From the NCBI GenBank assembly GCA_041393965.1, contig JAWKJB010000001.1, forward strand, positions 62,001 to 126,000: a stretch of DNA of 64,000 nucleotides, read 5' to 3'. Positions within the stretch are counted from its first letter, which is position 1, and the number at the start of each line of letters is the position of its first letter. Origin of the DNA: Acidimicrobiia bacterium (GTDB taxonomy: Bacteria > Actinomycetota > Acidimicrobiia > Spongiisociales > UBA5794). Below are positions 7,456-17,064 of the stretch, one piece after another. The translations under genes and the position numbers were made by a program. Under the pieces are notes generated by a model. That model was not told the DNA's origin and made no database searches. It was given only the letters and a program-made list of their open reading frames with translations.

Positions 7456-8856
7456 CTACGGGTTCGCCAGCTCGTCGATGAGATCCCACAGCGCATCGAT
7501 GTGCTCATGAGCGGTCCATGTCTGGCCGACCGAGACTCGGATGAAGGTGGTACCGTCGAGCTCAGATGGCGTCACCGCCACCCTGCCCGAGGCGTTGAGC
7601 GCGGCTGCGAGATCGGAAGTCGCCGCGTTCCCGTCCCGATGGGTGAAGCACACGAGGCCGAACGGGTGCGGTGCGAACAGGTCGAAACGGTCGTCTCCAA
7701 CGATCCTCGCGGCAAGCGCGTCTGCCAAAGCGACATGGTTCCTTACCAACTGTTGGATTCCCTCCACCCCATAGCTGCGAAGCACCCACCACAGCTTCAG
7801 TGCCCGGAAACGGCGTCCAAGGGGCACATGCCAGTCCCGATAGTCGATCACCGCGCCTGATTCCGTCGCGGCATTGCGGAGGTAGGGAGGCAGGATCGAA
7901 AGTGTGTCGATCAACGGGGCCCGATCGGCGACCCACAGCACATTGCAGTCGAAGTTCACCATCATCCACTTGTGCGGATTGAAGGTGTAGCTGTCCACCT
8001 TGTCGACTCCTGCGATGTGGTGCCGGAACTCGTCGCACACCATCGCCGTCCCCGCATAGGCGGCATCGACATGGTGCCACAGTGCGTTGGCCTGTGCGAT
8101 CGCTGCGATGCGGGCGATCGGATCGACCGCCGTCGTTGCGGTCGTCCCGACCGAGGAAACGACAGCGATGGGAAGCAGCCCGGCTTCGAGGTCCTCGTCG
8201 ATCGCTGCGCTGAGGGCATCGGACCGAACGGCCCAATGCTCATCGACGGCAACACCGCGAGCATGACCGATCCCGGCAACCGTGCATCCCTTGACCACCG
8301 ACGAGTGCGCCTGCGTCGATGCATACACAACCATGTTCTGCGCGCTGGCGCGTTCCCGGTTGCGGTGTCGGGCAACGACAAGTGCCGTGTGGGTCGAATC
8401 CGATGCACTCATCTGGATCACTCCCCCACCGGGCCCATCCGACCGCCACGCATCGGGGAGGCCCATCATGTCGATGAGCCAGTCGAGCACCTTCGATTCG
8501 ATCTCGGTCGCCGCAGGGGAAGTGGACCACAACATGCCCTGCACGCCAAGGCCCGATGTCACCACCTCAGCGAGAACCGACGGTGGCGAAGTGTTCGCCG
8601 GGAAGTAGGCGAACCAGTTCGGTGACTGCCAGTGTGTGATGCCAGGAACCACGATGTCGTCGAGATCTGCGAGGAGCGCCTCGAACGGTTCGCCCTCCCG
8701 AGGTGGCGTGTCGGGAATCGATCGGGCCACGGCCCCGGGTTCGACCGTCGAGAACACGGGGCGTTCACCGACCGTCTCGAGATAGTCGGCAACCCAATCA
8801 ATCGCTTCGTGCCCGTGACGGCGGAACTCCTCCCAGGTCATGTGGTCGGGCCCCAT
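7456..8856 (-). CDS. Pyridoxal-dependent (aromatic amino acid-type) decarboxylase
   Basis: A group II PLP decarboxylase of the DDC/tyrosine-tryptophan family, 466 residues. The PLP Schiff-base lysine is in SYTFNPHKWMMVNFDC (Lys296), with the cofactor-stacking His184 in TQAHSS and Asp264 in HVDAAY. The N-terminal WEEFRRHGHEAIDWVADY and SPNWFAYFPANTS segments are typical of aromatic-L-amino-acid decarboxylases. The true substrate cannot be fixed from sequence. The start directly follows the Nudix stop (TGAATG), with GGGAGGG just upstream, so the two are probably co-transcribed. ATG at 8841 is an alternative start. Confidence 0.9.
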   Translation of the reverse strand: MGPDHMTWEEFRRHGHEAIDWVADYLETVGERPVFSTVEPGAVARSIPDTPPREGEPFEALLADLDDIVVPGITHWQSPNWFAYFPANTSPPSVLAEVVTSGLGVQGMLWSTSPAATEIESKVLDWLIDMMGLPDAWRSDGPGGGVIQMSASDSTHTALVVARHRNRERASAQNMVVYASTQAHSSVVKGCTVAGIGHARGVAVDEHWAVRSDALSAAIDEDLEAGLLPIAVVSSVGTTATTAVDPIARIAAIAQANALWHHVDAAYAGTAMVCDEFRHHIAGVDKVDSYTFNPHKWMMVNFDCNVLWVADRAPLIDTLSILPPYLRNAATESGAVIDYRDWHVPLGRRFRALKLWWVLRSYGVEGIQQLVRNHVALADALAARIVGDDRFDLFAPHPFGLVCFTHRDGNAATSDLAAALNASGRVAVTPSELDGTTFIRVSVGQTWTAHEHIDALWDLIDELANP

Positions 8857-9405
8857 TCAGCCCTCCCCGTTCGAGCGCACCACTTCGAGGAGGTTTCTCA
8901 CCATGAAGGCGGTCGCGCCCCAAAGGATGCCCTCGTCGAATTCGTAGAACCACAGCGGGTAGCCGAACCACGGCCTGATCGTCCACGAGTCCTCGTCGAG
9001 GAGCTCGGCAATCGTCGGTTCGATGACGACATCGACCTCTTTGGGATCAACAACGAAGTCGGTGGGACGCTCGATCCGCACCACGACCGGGACGATCGGC
9101 TTGTCACGATCCCTCGTCGTGACCGGGTCGAGTCCGCCGAATACCTCGATAATGTTCTCCGGTGGTAGACCGATCTCCTCCCACGCCTCTCTCGTGGCCG
9201 TCGAGATCGGTTCCTCACCACCTTCTCGATGTCCGCCGGGAAACACGACATCCCCGGGATGGGTCGGCATGTCGTCTGGACGCTTCGTCAGAACGATGCG
9301 GATGTCGTCGTTGGCATCGGCATATAGCGCAACGAGCACTGCCGCCTCCGATCCGGGTGGATCGACAACCGCGTTCAGGTTCCGAAACGACGACCACTTA
9401 TCCAT
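8857..9405 (-). CDS. Nudix hydrolase (CoA pyrophosphatase-like)
   Basis: Hydrolyses a nucleoside diphosphate linked to another moiety; the arrangement resembles NudL-type coenzyme A diphosphatases. A complete Nudix box (G-x5-E-x7-REAWEEIGL) spans residues 58-80 of the 182-residue protein, preceded by VLTKRPDDMPTHPGDVVFPGG, like the UPF0035 region of NudL. I chose ATG at 9405 because TATGCT (9418-9413) lies exactly 7 nt upstream, giving a leaderless mRNA; the upstream ATG at 9417 falls inside that -10 box. It is followed without a gap by the decarboxylase gene. Substrate is unproven. Confidence 0.87.
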   Translation of the reverse strand: MDKWSSFRNLNAVVDPPGSEAAVLVALYADANDDIRIVLTKRPDDMPTHPGDVVFPGGHREGGEEPISTATREAWEEIGLPPENIIEVFGGLDPVTTRDRDKPIVPVVVRIERPTDFVVDPKEVDVVIEPTIAELLDEDSWTIRPWFGYPLWFYEFDEGILWGATAFMVRNLLEVVRSNGEG

Positions 9406-9412
9406 TGAGCGG

Positions 9413-9430
9413 AGCATATCCCGATAGGCT
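9413..9430. promoter_or_regulatory. Back-to-back leaderless promoters (Nudix / GNAT)
   Basis: Minus-strand TATGCT (9418-9413) is 7 nt from the Nudix ATG (9405); plus-strand TAGGCT (9425-9430) is 7 nt from the GNAT ATG (9438). Both match TAnnnT at the spacing expected for transcripts that begin at the start codon. The two -10 boxes are 6 bp apart, so the polymerases should exclude each other. Neither has a good -35. Confidence 0.5.
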
Positions 9431-9437
9431 TTCCGCG

Positions 9438-10037
9438 ATGGCGAACAAGGTCGACAGCAACCCCCGATACACGAAGCGCCTCATGCTTCGGCCGTTCCGC
9501 AGGCGGGACGCAAGTTCCTTCCACGAAGCCGTGGAGGCATCACGCACCGAGCTCCAGCCATGGCTCCCGTGGATCCACGGTTATGACCGGGGCTTCGCCC
9601 AGCGTTTCATCAGGGAATCGGTCGCCTCGTGGGCAGAGGGGCGGGCATTCGACTTCGCGATCAGGGCGATGCCGGACCTGGATCGACACCTCGGCAATGT
9701 CTCGATCTGGCCGACCTCGCATCAGAACCGCACCGGCGAGATCGGTTATTGGATCCGGTCCGGTGAGACCGGCCGCGGGTACGGTACCGAGGCGGCCGCG
9801 GTGGCACTCGGCGTCGGGTTCGAGGAACTCGGCATGCACAAACTGGTCCTTCGCATCGCCGTTGGCAACGCCGCATCGGAGCGAATGGCGGCCAAGCTCG
9901 GGTTCACCTACGAGGGCATCCTGCGTGACGAGGTCAAGATCGGCCCCACATGGGTGGATCACTCCAGCTGGTCCCTGCTCCACAACGAATGGGCACACCG
10001 ACCCTCCGCACGCGGAGCCGAAGAGACCTACCTCTAG
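9438..10037 (+). CDS. GNAT family N-acetyltransferase (RimJ/RimL type)
   Basis: The 199-residue protein shows the GNAT fold of the RimJ/RimL branch: TKRLMLRPFRRRD at the N-terminus, the acetyl-CoA pocket around GEIGYWIRSGETGRGYGTEA (about 108-127), and the C-terminal KLVLRIAVGNAASERMAAKLGFTYEG motif. Related proteins acetylate N-terminal amines of ribosomal proteins or small molecules; the substrate is unknown here. ATG at 9438 is chosen because it begins 7 nt after TAGGCT and near the family's usual N-terminus; the frame extends upstream to 9162 but there it overlaps the Nudix gene. Confidence 0.88.
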   Translation: MANKVDSNPRYTKRLMLRPFRRRDASSFHEAVEASRTELQPWLPWIHGYDRGFAQRFIRESVASWAEGRAFDFAIRAMPDLDRHLGNVSIWPTSHQNRTGEIGYWIRSGETGRGYGTEAAAVALGVGFEELGMHKLVLRIAVGNAASERMAAKLGFTYEGILRDEVKIGPTWVDHSSWSLLHNEWAHRPSARGAEETYL

Positions 10038-10130
10038 CTCTCCTCGGTGGCACACCGGCGAATTCCGGCGCATCGTGGGTCCCCTTGCATCCGCTACATT
10101 CCATCTCGTGGACTCCAAGGGAGATGATTC

Positions 10131-10520
10131 ATGAGTTGGAAGAACACGGCACTGTGGGTGCTCCAGATCGGACTCGGCATCTACTTCGTCTTCGTCGGCA
10201 TCATCCACTTTGTGGTGCCGGACGGGCTGCCAGGACCGATGGAATGGATGTACGAGCTCAGCGACACGATGCACGCGATCGTCGGCGTCGTCGAAATCCT
10301 CGGGGGTCTCGGGTTGATCCTCCCGAGCGTGACCCGCATCCGACCCGAGTTGACCGTGTACGCGGCGCTCGGCCTCATCACCGTCATGGTTGGCGCAATG
10401 GTGTGGCACGCAACCCGCTCCGAACCAACCTCGATCGCCCAGAATGTGCTCATCGCCGTCCTGCTTGGCATCATCGTCTACGGTCGCACGAGAGTCGCCC
10501 CGATCACCGCCAAGAGCTGA
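10131..10520 (+). CDS. DoxX-like membrane protein
   Basis: A 129-residue protein with four predicted membrane helices (about 8-28, 46-64, 78-96, 102-120) and the DoxX-like signature of a short loop after helix 1 (FVGIIHFVVPDGLPGPMEWM). DoxX-like proteins are small integral membrane proteins with poorly defined redox-linked roles, so no reaction is assigned. ATG at 10131 has GGGAG 6-7 nt upstream. TACATT (10095-10100) could be its -10. A strong terminator follows at 10566. The gap 10038-10130 holds only this possible promoter. Confidence 0.8.
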   Translation: MSWKNTALWVLQIGLGIYFVFVGIIHFVVPDGLPGPMEWMYELSDTMHAIVGVVEILGGLGLILPSVTRIRPELTVYAALGLITVMVGAMVWHATRSEPTSIAQNVLIAVLLGIIVYGRTRVAPITAKS

Positions 10521-10565
10521 GGGCAAGAGCGGAGGGTGACCAGCTGGGGACGGCCACGAACGAAA

Positions 10566-10595
10566 ACAAGGGAGGCCCTTTCGGGCCTCCCTTGT
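10566..10595. terminator. Bidirectional intrinsic terminator
   Basis: A perfect 13-bp stem (10566-10578 with 10583-10595) around the loop TTTC, containing GGGAGGCCC/GGGCCTCCC. On the minus strand it is followed by a T-rich tract and ends groEL transcription, whose stop is 20 bp away; on the plus strand it follows the DoxX-like gene. Confidence 0.9.
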
Positions 10596-10614
10596 CACTT
10601 CTCGGTCGGAGGGA

Positions 10615-12261
<1,647 letters not shown>

Positions 12262-12549
12262 CTAGCCCAGAATCGCGAGCACATCGCGGCTTGACAGGAT
12301 CAGCAGGTCCTGGCCGTCGTGCTTGACTTCGGTGCCGCCATACTTCGAGTAGAAGACGACATCGCCAACCTTCACATCGACGGGAACGCGTTCTCCGTCC
12401 TTGAATTCCCCCGGTCCAACGGCGAGAACTTCACCCAGTTGGGGCTTCTCCTTTGCCGTGTCAGGGATGACGAGACCACCCGATGTGGTGACCTCTGCTT
12501 CGTCCTGGGGCTTGACCACGATGCGGTCGCCCAAAGGTGCCAGTTTCAT
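12262..12549 (-). CDS. groES: 10-kDa co-chaperonin GroES
   Basis: Lid of the GroEL chamber, 95 residues. It shows [33 protein letters not shown], with the mobile loop at about 17-33, then the conserved [10 protein letters not shown] and [15 protein letters not shown] segments. ATG at 12549 is preceded by GAAGGAGAGAG. It is first in the groES-groEL operon. Two CIRCE-type repeats upstream indicate repression by HrcA, whose gene is not in this window. Confidence 0.98.
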   Translation of the reverse strand: MKLAPLGDRIVVKPQDEAEVTTSGGLVIPDTAKEKPQLGEVLAVGPGEFKDGERVPVDVKVGDVVFYSKYGGTEVKHDGQDLLILSSRDVLAILG

Positions 12550-12572
12550 CCGACTCTCTCCTTCGCCTCGAG

Positions 12573-12599
12573 TTAGCAGTCGGTGCTTACGAGTGCCAA
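12573..12599. promoter_or_regulatory. CIRCE element 1 (HrcA operator)
   Basis: TTAGCAGTC, 9 nt, GAGTGCCAA. The consensus is TTAGCACTC-N9-GAGTGCTAA, so each arm has one mismatch. It lies over the expected transcription start of groES, 24 bp before the ATG. Confidence 0.85.
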
Positions 12600-12604
12600 G
12601 AATA
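12599..12604 (-). promoter_or_regulatory. groES -10 box between two CIRCE elements
   Basis: Minus-strand TATTCT (12604-12599) with TTAGCA 18 nt upstream (inside CIRCE 2) as a weak -35. Each CIRCE arm abuts or overlaps the promoter, so bound HrcA should block polymerase. Confidence 0.5.
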
Positions 12605-12628
12605 GCAGTCTCCGGATCTGACTGCTAA
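12602..12628. promoter_or_regulatory. CIRCE-like element 2
   Basis: ATAGCAGTC, 9 nt, GACTGCTAA; the arms match each other at 8 of 9 positions. Both arms carry G/C where the canonical CIRCE has C/G at the seventh base, a change shared with one arm of element 1. Centres of the two elements are 29 bp apart. Confidence 0.7.
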
Positions 12629-12660
12629 CCGAGCTTGCCGTGAATCTGCGCCCCGTCAGC

Positions 12661-13725
12661 TCAGGTTCCGAGCGAGTCGATGATGCCGACCACCGTGCCG
12701 CCGTCGGTGACAATGAGTCGGCGCCTCTGACCGATTCGGTGCAAGACGATGGTTTGGAGCGGCTCGTCCTTGGCGACGACATCGTCCGGGCCGATCTTCG
12801 TCATCAGCCGCGCGACCGATGTCGAGACCCACTGGGCCGGCGAGGCAGCATCGATCTCCTCGAATCCGATGATGCCAACGACGCGCCCATCGATCTCGAC
12901 GGGTTCAGATCGCATTGCGGCGCCCATTCCGAACTCCTCAACCATCGTCGATATCTTCATCGATCCGGGTACCGCGGCCGCAACGGGGCGCATCACCGAA
13001 CCCGCCGTTTGCCCTGCGTAGGCGGCGGCCATCTCCTCGCGTCGACCCGCCTGCCACGCCGTGGCGGCGAGGAACCAGCCCGCGATGACCCAGAACAGGC
13101 CGAAGGGTTCACGAAGGACGATCAAGATCAGGCCCACGGCCACAACTCCCCAGCCGGTGTATCGCCCGATCTGGGCGACTGTTCTCGTCGCCACAACGGC
13201 GTCGACACCGCGTGCCGACAGGAGCCCGCGTAGGACCCGGCCTCCGTCGAGGGGAAAGCCGGGAAACAGGTTGAAGACCCCGATGGCGAGGTTGCCGAGC
13301 GCGAGCGCGCGGGCGACCGCACCGATGCCTCCGGACGGTTCGATGAAATGAATGAGCCAGAAAAGGAACCCGAGGCCGATCGATGTGAGAGGGCCGGCCG
13401 CGGCGATTCGGAACTCGGTCATGGGGAGTGGTATCCCTTCGATCACCGAGTATCCGCCGTACATCATCAGCCTGATGCGCAGCACGCGAAGGCCGTTCCT
13501 GAAGGCCATGAAGGCATGGGCAAGTTCGTGGACCAGCACCGAAACGACCATCAGGACGGCAGCGAGGACGGCAAGCACGAGGGCCCGTTCATTCGAAGGA
13601 GTCAGGTCGCGTCCGATCAGGTCCATAAGGACCGCAGAACCGAACAACAGGGCGAAGACCGAGGCCGATGGGTCCGCCACGATGCGGATCCCCCTCACAC
13701 TCCCAAGGAGGACCCCTCCGTTCAT
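12661..13725 (-). CDS. Site-2 protease family zinc metalloprotease with CBS domains
   Basis: A 354-residue multi-pass membrane protease of the M50/Rip3-like group. HELAH (66-70) and LDGGR (159-163) supply the zinc ligands, embedded in hydrophobic helices; residues after about 240 hold a cytoplasmic CBS pair (SVMRPVAAAVPG ... GIIGFEEIDA ... GIIDSLG). Such proteases cut membrane-bound regulators; the substrate here is unknown. ATG at 13725 overlaps the tsaD stop by 4 bp (ATGA). The frame stays open to 13836, but that part lies inside tsaD. It is the last gene of the rplM-tsaD chain; groES promoter elements lie beyond it. Confidence 0.9.
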   Translation of the reverse strand: MNGGVLLGSVRGIRIVADPSASVFALLFGSAVLMDLIGRDLTPSNERALVLAVLAAVLMVVSVLVHELAHAFMAFRNGLRVLRIRLMMYGGYSVIEGIPLPMTEFRIAAAGPLTSIGLGFLFWLIHFIEPSGGIGAVARALALGNLAIGVFNLFPGFPLDGGRVLRGLLSARGVDAVVATRTVAQIGRYTGWGVVAVGLILIVLREPFGLFWVIAGWFLAATAWQAGRREEMAAAYAGQTAGSVMRPVAAAVPGSMKISTMVEEFGMGAAMRSEPVEIDGRVVGIIGFEEIDAASPAQWVSTSVARLMTKIGPDDVVAKDEPLQTIVLHRIGQRRRLIVTDGGTVVGIIDSLGT

Positions 13726-14735
13726 GTGCCGAGCCCGAGCCCGGGGTCGACATCGAGGTCGAACGAGTCGGGCTCGGCTCCGTCCGCGATCCGATCCACC
13801 CCGATGCACGCGATCATCGCGCCGTTGTCGGTACACAGGTGAGCGTCGGGCACGAACAGTCCAACACCACGGCGATCGGCTTCAGCGGCGAGTTTTTCGC
13901 GCAGTCTCCGGTTTGCGAGGACGCCACCGCCTGCCCCGATCGTCTCGACACCGGCTGCCTCAACGGCATTGAAGGTCTTGTCGACGAGCACATCGACGAT
14001 CGCCTCTTGGATCGACGCCGACACATCGGGACGCGGGGGTAACTCACCCCGATCTTTCGCCTTCTCGAGATAGGTGATCACGGCGGTCTTGAGACCCGAG
14101 AAGGAAAAGTCGAACGGGCGGTCGCTGAGTGCCCGTGGGAAGTCGATCGCGTCGGGATCACCGTCGCTGGAATCGACATCGATTGCGGGGCCGCCGGGGA
14201 AGCCGAGCCCAATGAACCGTGCAAGCTTGTCAAACGCCTCGCCCGCCGCGTCATCGATGGTGCCCCCCATGATCTCGTAGTCACCCCATGCCCTGACATG
14301 GACGATCTGGCTGTGCCCGCCGCTCGCGAGCAGCACGACCGCGGGTGGCTGGTAGCCCTCGAACGACAGTCTCGGGGCGAACAGATGGCCCTCCATGTGA
14401 TCGATACCGAACAAGGGCACACCGAGGGAGTAGGCGAGGGACTTGCCGTACGCGTATCCGACCGACAGAGCCCCGACAAGGCCGGGACCCCTCGTGGCGG
14501 ACACGGCGTCGAGCTGCTCGGGGTGGACACCGGCACGGGTCAGCGCCTGATGGACGAGGGGCCGGATCGCCTCCACATGTGCCCGAGCGGCGACTTCGGG
14601 CACGACACCGCCGAAACGCGCGTGCTCATCGACCTGGCTCGCGAGCACGCTGCTGCGGATGGAACGACCTTCGAGTACGGCTACCCCCGTCTCGTCACAG
14701 CTCGTCTCGATCCCCAACACGAGAGGGCCGCTCAT
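13722..14735 (-). CDS. tsaD: tRNA N6-adenosine threonylcarbamoyltransferase TsaD
   Basis: Transfers threonylcarbamoyl to A37 of ANN-decoding tRNAs to make t6A, together with TsaB and TsaE, both encoded just upstream. The 337-residue ASKHA-fold protein has GIETSCDET near the N-terminus, the metal-binding His113 and His117 in IDHMEGH, and LLASGGHSQ. The start overlaps rimI by 4 bp. tsaC, which makes the threonylcarbamoyl-AMP, is not in this window. Confidence 0.97.
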   Translation of the reverse strand: MSGPLVLGIETSCDETGVAVLEGRSIRSSVLASQVDEHARFGGVVPEVAARAHVEAIRPLVHQALTRAGVHPEQLDAVSATRGPGLVGALSVGYAYGKSLAYSLGVPLFGIDHMEGHLFAPRLSFEGYQPPAVVLLASGGHSQIVHVRAWGDYEIMGGTIDDAAGEAFDKLARFIGLGFPGGPAIDVDSSDGDPDAIDFPRALSDRPFDFSFSGLKTAVITYLEKAKDRGELPPRPDVSASIQEAIVDVLVDKTFNAVEAAGVETIGAGGGVLANRRLREKLAAEADRRGVGLFVPDAHLCTDNGAMIACIGVDRIADGAEPDSFDLDVDPGLGLGT

Positions 14736-15235
14736 GCTGAGCCTCCACCCAGCTCGGCGCGAAGGTCCCCGATCAGGTCACCATATTCGGGCGTGTCGAT
14801 GTCCGTCGCCCACATGACAAGGGCATCTTCGTCGGCGTAGTAGTTCTTCCGGCGCCCGACGGGATTGAACCCGAAGCGCTCATACAGGCCCTGGGCCGAC
14901 CGATTCGAGACCCTGACCTCAAGCGTCAGGTGTCGAGCCCCGCGCCCCAGTGCCTCGTCGACGAGCGCAAGCATCAAGCGCACACCGAGGCGGGATCCGC
15001 GGTGCTCGGGCGCGACGGCAACCGTGGTGACATGGGCGTCCTCCTCGACGATCAACAAGCCCCCGTATCCGACGATACCCGGCGGTCCCTCGACGACGAC
15101 ATAGCTGCGGTTGTCGAGCGCGAGTTCGTCGAAAAAGACGCGTGGCGCCCACGGCGTCGGGTAGATCTCGGCTTCGAGACTCGCGACGGCCGGAATGTCC
15201 GCTCTGCTCATCGTACGGATCGTGAACTCAGGCAT
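14732..15235 (-). CDS. rimI: Ribosomal protein alanine N-acetyltransferase RimI-like
   Basis: GNAT protein of 167 residues, placed between tsaB and tsaD as in many bacteria; RimI acetylates the N-terminus of ribosomal protein S18 in E. coli. Visible features: IRTMSRADIPAVASLEAEIYPTPW at the N-terminus, the acetyl-CoA motif TVAVAPEHRGSRLGVRLM, and the RimI-type LEVRVSNRSAQGLYERFGF. ATG at 15235 overlaps the tsaB stop by 8 bp; upstream in-frame sequence to 15634 lies inside tsaB and was discarded. Confidence 0.9.
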   Translation of the reverse strand: MPEFTIRTMSRADIPAVASLEAEIYPTPWAPRVFFDELALDNRSYVVVEGPPGIVGYGGLLIVEEDAHVTTVAVAPEHRGSRLGVRLMLALVDEALGRGARHLTLEVRVSNRSAQGLYERFGFNPVGRRKNYYADEDALVMWATDIDTPEYGDLIGDLRAELGGGSA

Positions 15236-15938
15236 CGGGCCACGCACCCTCGGACCGAAAGGCCTGCCAGTTGATCTCGACATCGGGTTCGCGCATGTAC
15301 ACGGGTCGGATGTCGGCGGCAGACCGCAGGTTGTCGCGCTGCTGGTACAGGTCAGCGATCTCAAGGAGGGTCTCTGCTGACGGGTACCGTGGTCGACCTC
15401 TCCTGACCCGATGAAGTCCGGTCCATGTCTGGTCGGGAAGCACTTGCCAGTCGCCGACGACGAGCGAATCCCCCGCTTCGGACTCGAGGATCGCCTTGAA
15501 GTCCTCTGGATCCACCACCTCGGGCTCCCCGTCGGGAGCCACACCGCCTGGCAGCGGCCGGTACGGTGCCACCGCAACCTGGCCGCGGCGCATGTCGACG
15601 ACGGGCCAGATGCGCCGATGTCCGGTCGCAGCACGAAGCGAGATCGCCGTCAGTGACGACACCGGAGCCATCTGCGCCCCGACCGCCGCCGCGAACGCCT
15701 GTGCTGTCGCAACCCCGGCCCTGAGCCCCGTATACGGCCCGGGACCGACATCGACTGCAACGAGGTCGATGTCGGAAGGGGTCCACCCCGCCTGCGAAAG
15801 GCAGAAATCGATCGCAGGCAGCAGGAACCCGACATGGCCCCTCGAATCGACATTGACCGCCTGACCGCGAAGATCGGCACCCTCGCCGATCGCTACCGAC
15901 GATGCAGGGGTCGCGGATTCAATCGCAAGGATCCTCAT
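15228..15938 (-). CDS. tsaB: t6A biosynthesis protein TsaB
   Basis: Inactive TsaD paralogue that dimerises with TsaD and is essential for t6A. 236 residues with ILAIESATPASSVAI at the N-terminus and VDVGPGPYTGLRAGVATAQAFA (about 64-85), the hallmark GPGSFTG-like turn. C-terminal half is variable, as in the family. ATG at 15938 overlaps tsaE by 4 bp. Confidence 0.94.
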   Translation of the reverse strand: MRILAIESATPASSVAIGEGADLRGQAVNVDSRGHVGFLLPAIDFCLSQAGWTPSDIDLVAVDVGPGPYTGLRAGVATAQAFAAAVGAQMAPVSSLTAISLRAATGHRRIWPVVDMRRGQVAVAPYRPLPGGVAPDGEPEVVDPEDFKAILESEAGDSLVVGDWQVLPDQTWTGLHRVRRGRPRYPSAETLLEIADLYQQRDNLRSAADIRPVYMREPDVEINWQAFRSEGAWPDA

Positions 15939-16387
15939 GCCAGAACTCCCAGATCACGATCACACCAGGTCCCCGCAGGAACGAACGAGATCGTCCGCTG
16001 GTCGCCTTCCATTTCGAACGCAACCGTGAGTCTGCTCGACGGAAGGACCTCAGCAACAGCCTCTCCCCACTCGATCACGATCACGCCTCGATAGCCGCGA
16101 TCGACGAGGGCGAGATCCTCGAATTCGCTGATCGAACCAAGCCGGTACACATCGACATGGATCATCGGAAGGAAACCCTCGTCGTAGGTCCGTGCGATCA
16201 GAAAAGTCGGGCTCGTGACCGGTTTCGTGATCCCGAGACCCTCGGCAATCCCTGCAACGAACAGTGTCTTGCCACATCCCAACCGGCCCGATAGAACCAC
16301 AACATCGCCTGCCGTGAGGAGCGGGGCGAGCTTGCGACCGAGGGCCATCGTCTCGTCCGGGCGTGAGGTGATGACGGACATGGGCAT
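15935..16387 (-). CDS. tsaE: t6A ATPase TsaE
   Basis: Small P-loop ATPase that drives the TsaB-TsaD cycle. 150 residues; Walker A GRLGCGKT at 34-41, the threonine-containing switch SPTFLIARTY, Walker B-like MIHVDVYRL and IEWGEAV. The ATG at 16387 shares a base with the upstream UDG stop (TGATG). Downstream it overlaps tsaB by 4 bp. Confidence 0.96.
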   Translation of the reverse strand: MPMSVITSRPDETMALGRKLAPLLTAGDVVVLSGRLGCGKTLFVAGIAEGLGITKPVTSPTFLIARTYDEGFLPMIHVDVYRLGSISEFEDLALVDRGYRGVIVIEWGEAVAEVLPSSRLTVAFEMEGDQRTISFVPAGTWCDRDLGVLA

Positions 16388-17064
16388 CAGGGTGTGGCTC
16401 CGAACAGCCCGAGCTGCTCATCTCGGGAACGATCTCGGGAACGGGGGCGGTCCGGCTCGTGTGAACGGTCGCGGTCCGGTTGGTTCCCGAGCTTACCGTC
16501 GAGGAGTGCCCGCACGATCGCGATGTCGGAGCGGATGTTGTCGGTGACCGACCGTCCTCCGCGCAGAGCGGCGGCGGGATGGAAGGTCGGGACGAGATAC
16601 CTGCCCCACCATGGATAGAAGCTCCCGCGCAGCTGCGTGATGCCCACCGTCGTCGGCATCAGGAGCTTCGAGGAGAAGTTTCCGAGGGTGATGACGACCT
16701 TCGGATCGACCAGCTCGATCTGGCGACGCAGATACGGTTTGCAGGCATCGATCTCCTCGGGTTTCGGGTCCCGGTTGTGTGGAGGTCTGCATTTGACGAC
16801 ATTGGCGATGTAGACATCGTCGCGTGCGATGTCGGCCTCGGCGAGCAGGTCGGTGAGGAGCTGACCTGAACGCCCGACGAACGGTTCCCCCTGTTCGTCC
16901 TCCTGCTGGCCCGGTCCCTCACCCACGACCATCACATCGGCATCGCCACGGCCGGCAGCAAACACGACATTGGTTCTTGTTGCGGACAGCGGGCAATCCG
17001 TGCAGTTTGCCGCGATCGAGGAGAGCTCGTCGAGGGTGGCGATGTGGGAGTAGTCGAGCGTCAT
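16387..17064 (-). CDS. Family 4 uracil-DNA glycosylase (4Fe-4S)
   Basis: Removes uracil from DNA in base-excision repair. The 225-residue protein has four cysteines at 21, 24, 92 and 108 with family-4 spacing for a 4Fe-4S cluster, motif A GEGPGQQEDEQGEPFVGRSG (48-67), and motif B-like TFHPAAALRG near 165. The C-terminal 35 residues are rich in Arg, Asp, Ser and Pro (repeated RSRDRSRD-like units) and lie beyond the usual domain. ATG at 17064 overlaps the P1 peptidase stop by 4 bp; the frame continues to 17103 but inside that gene. Confidence 0.94.
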   Translation of the reverse strand: MTLDYSHIATLDELSSIAANCTDCPLSATRTNVVFAAGRGDADVMVVGEGPGQQEDEQGEPFVGRSGQLLTDLLAEADIARDDVYIANVVKCRPPHNRDPKPEEIDACKPYLRRQIELVDPKVVITLGNFSSKLLMPTTVGITQLRGSFYPWWGRYLVPTFHPAAALRGGRSVTDNIRSDIAIVRALLDGKLGNQPDRDRSHEPDRPRSRDRSRDEQLGLFGATP

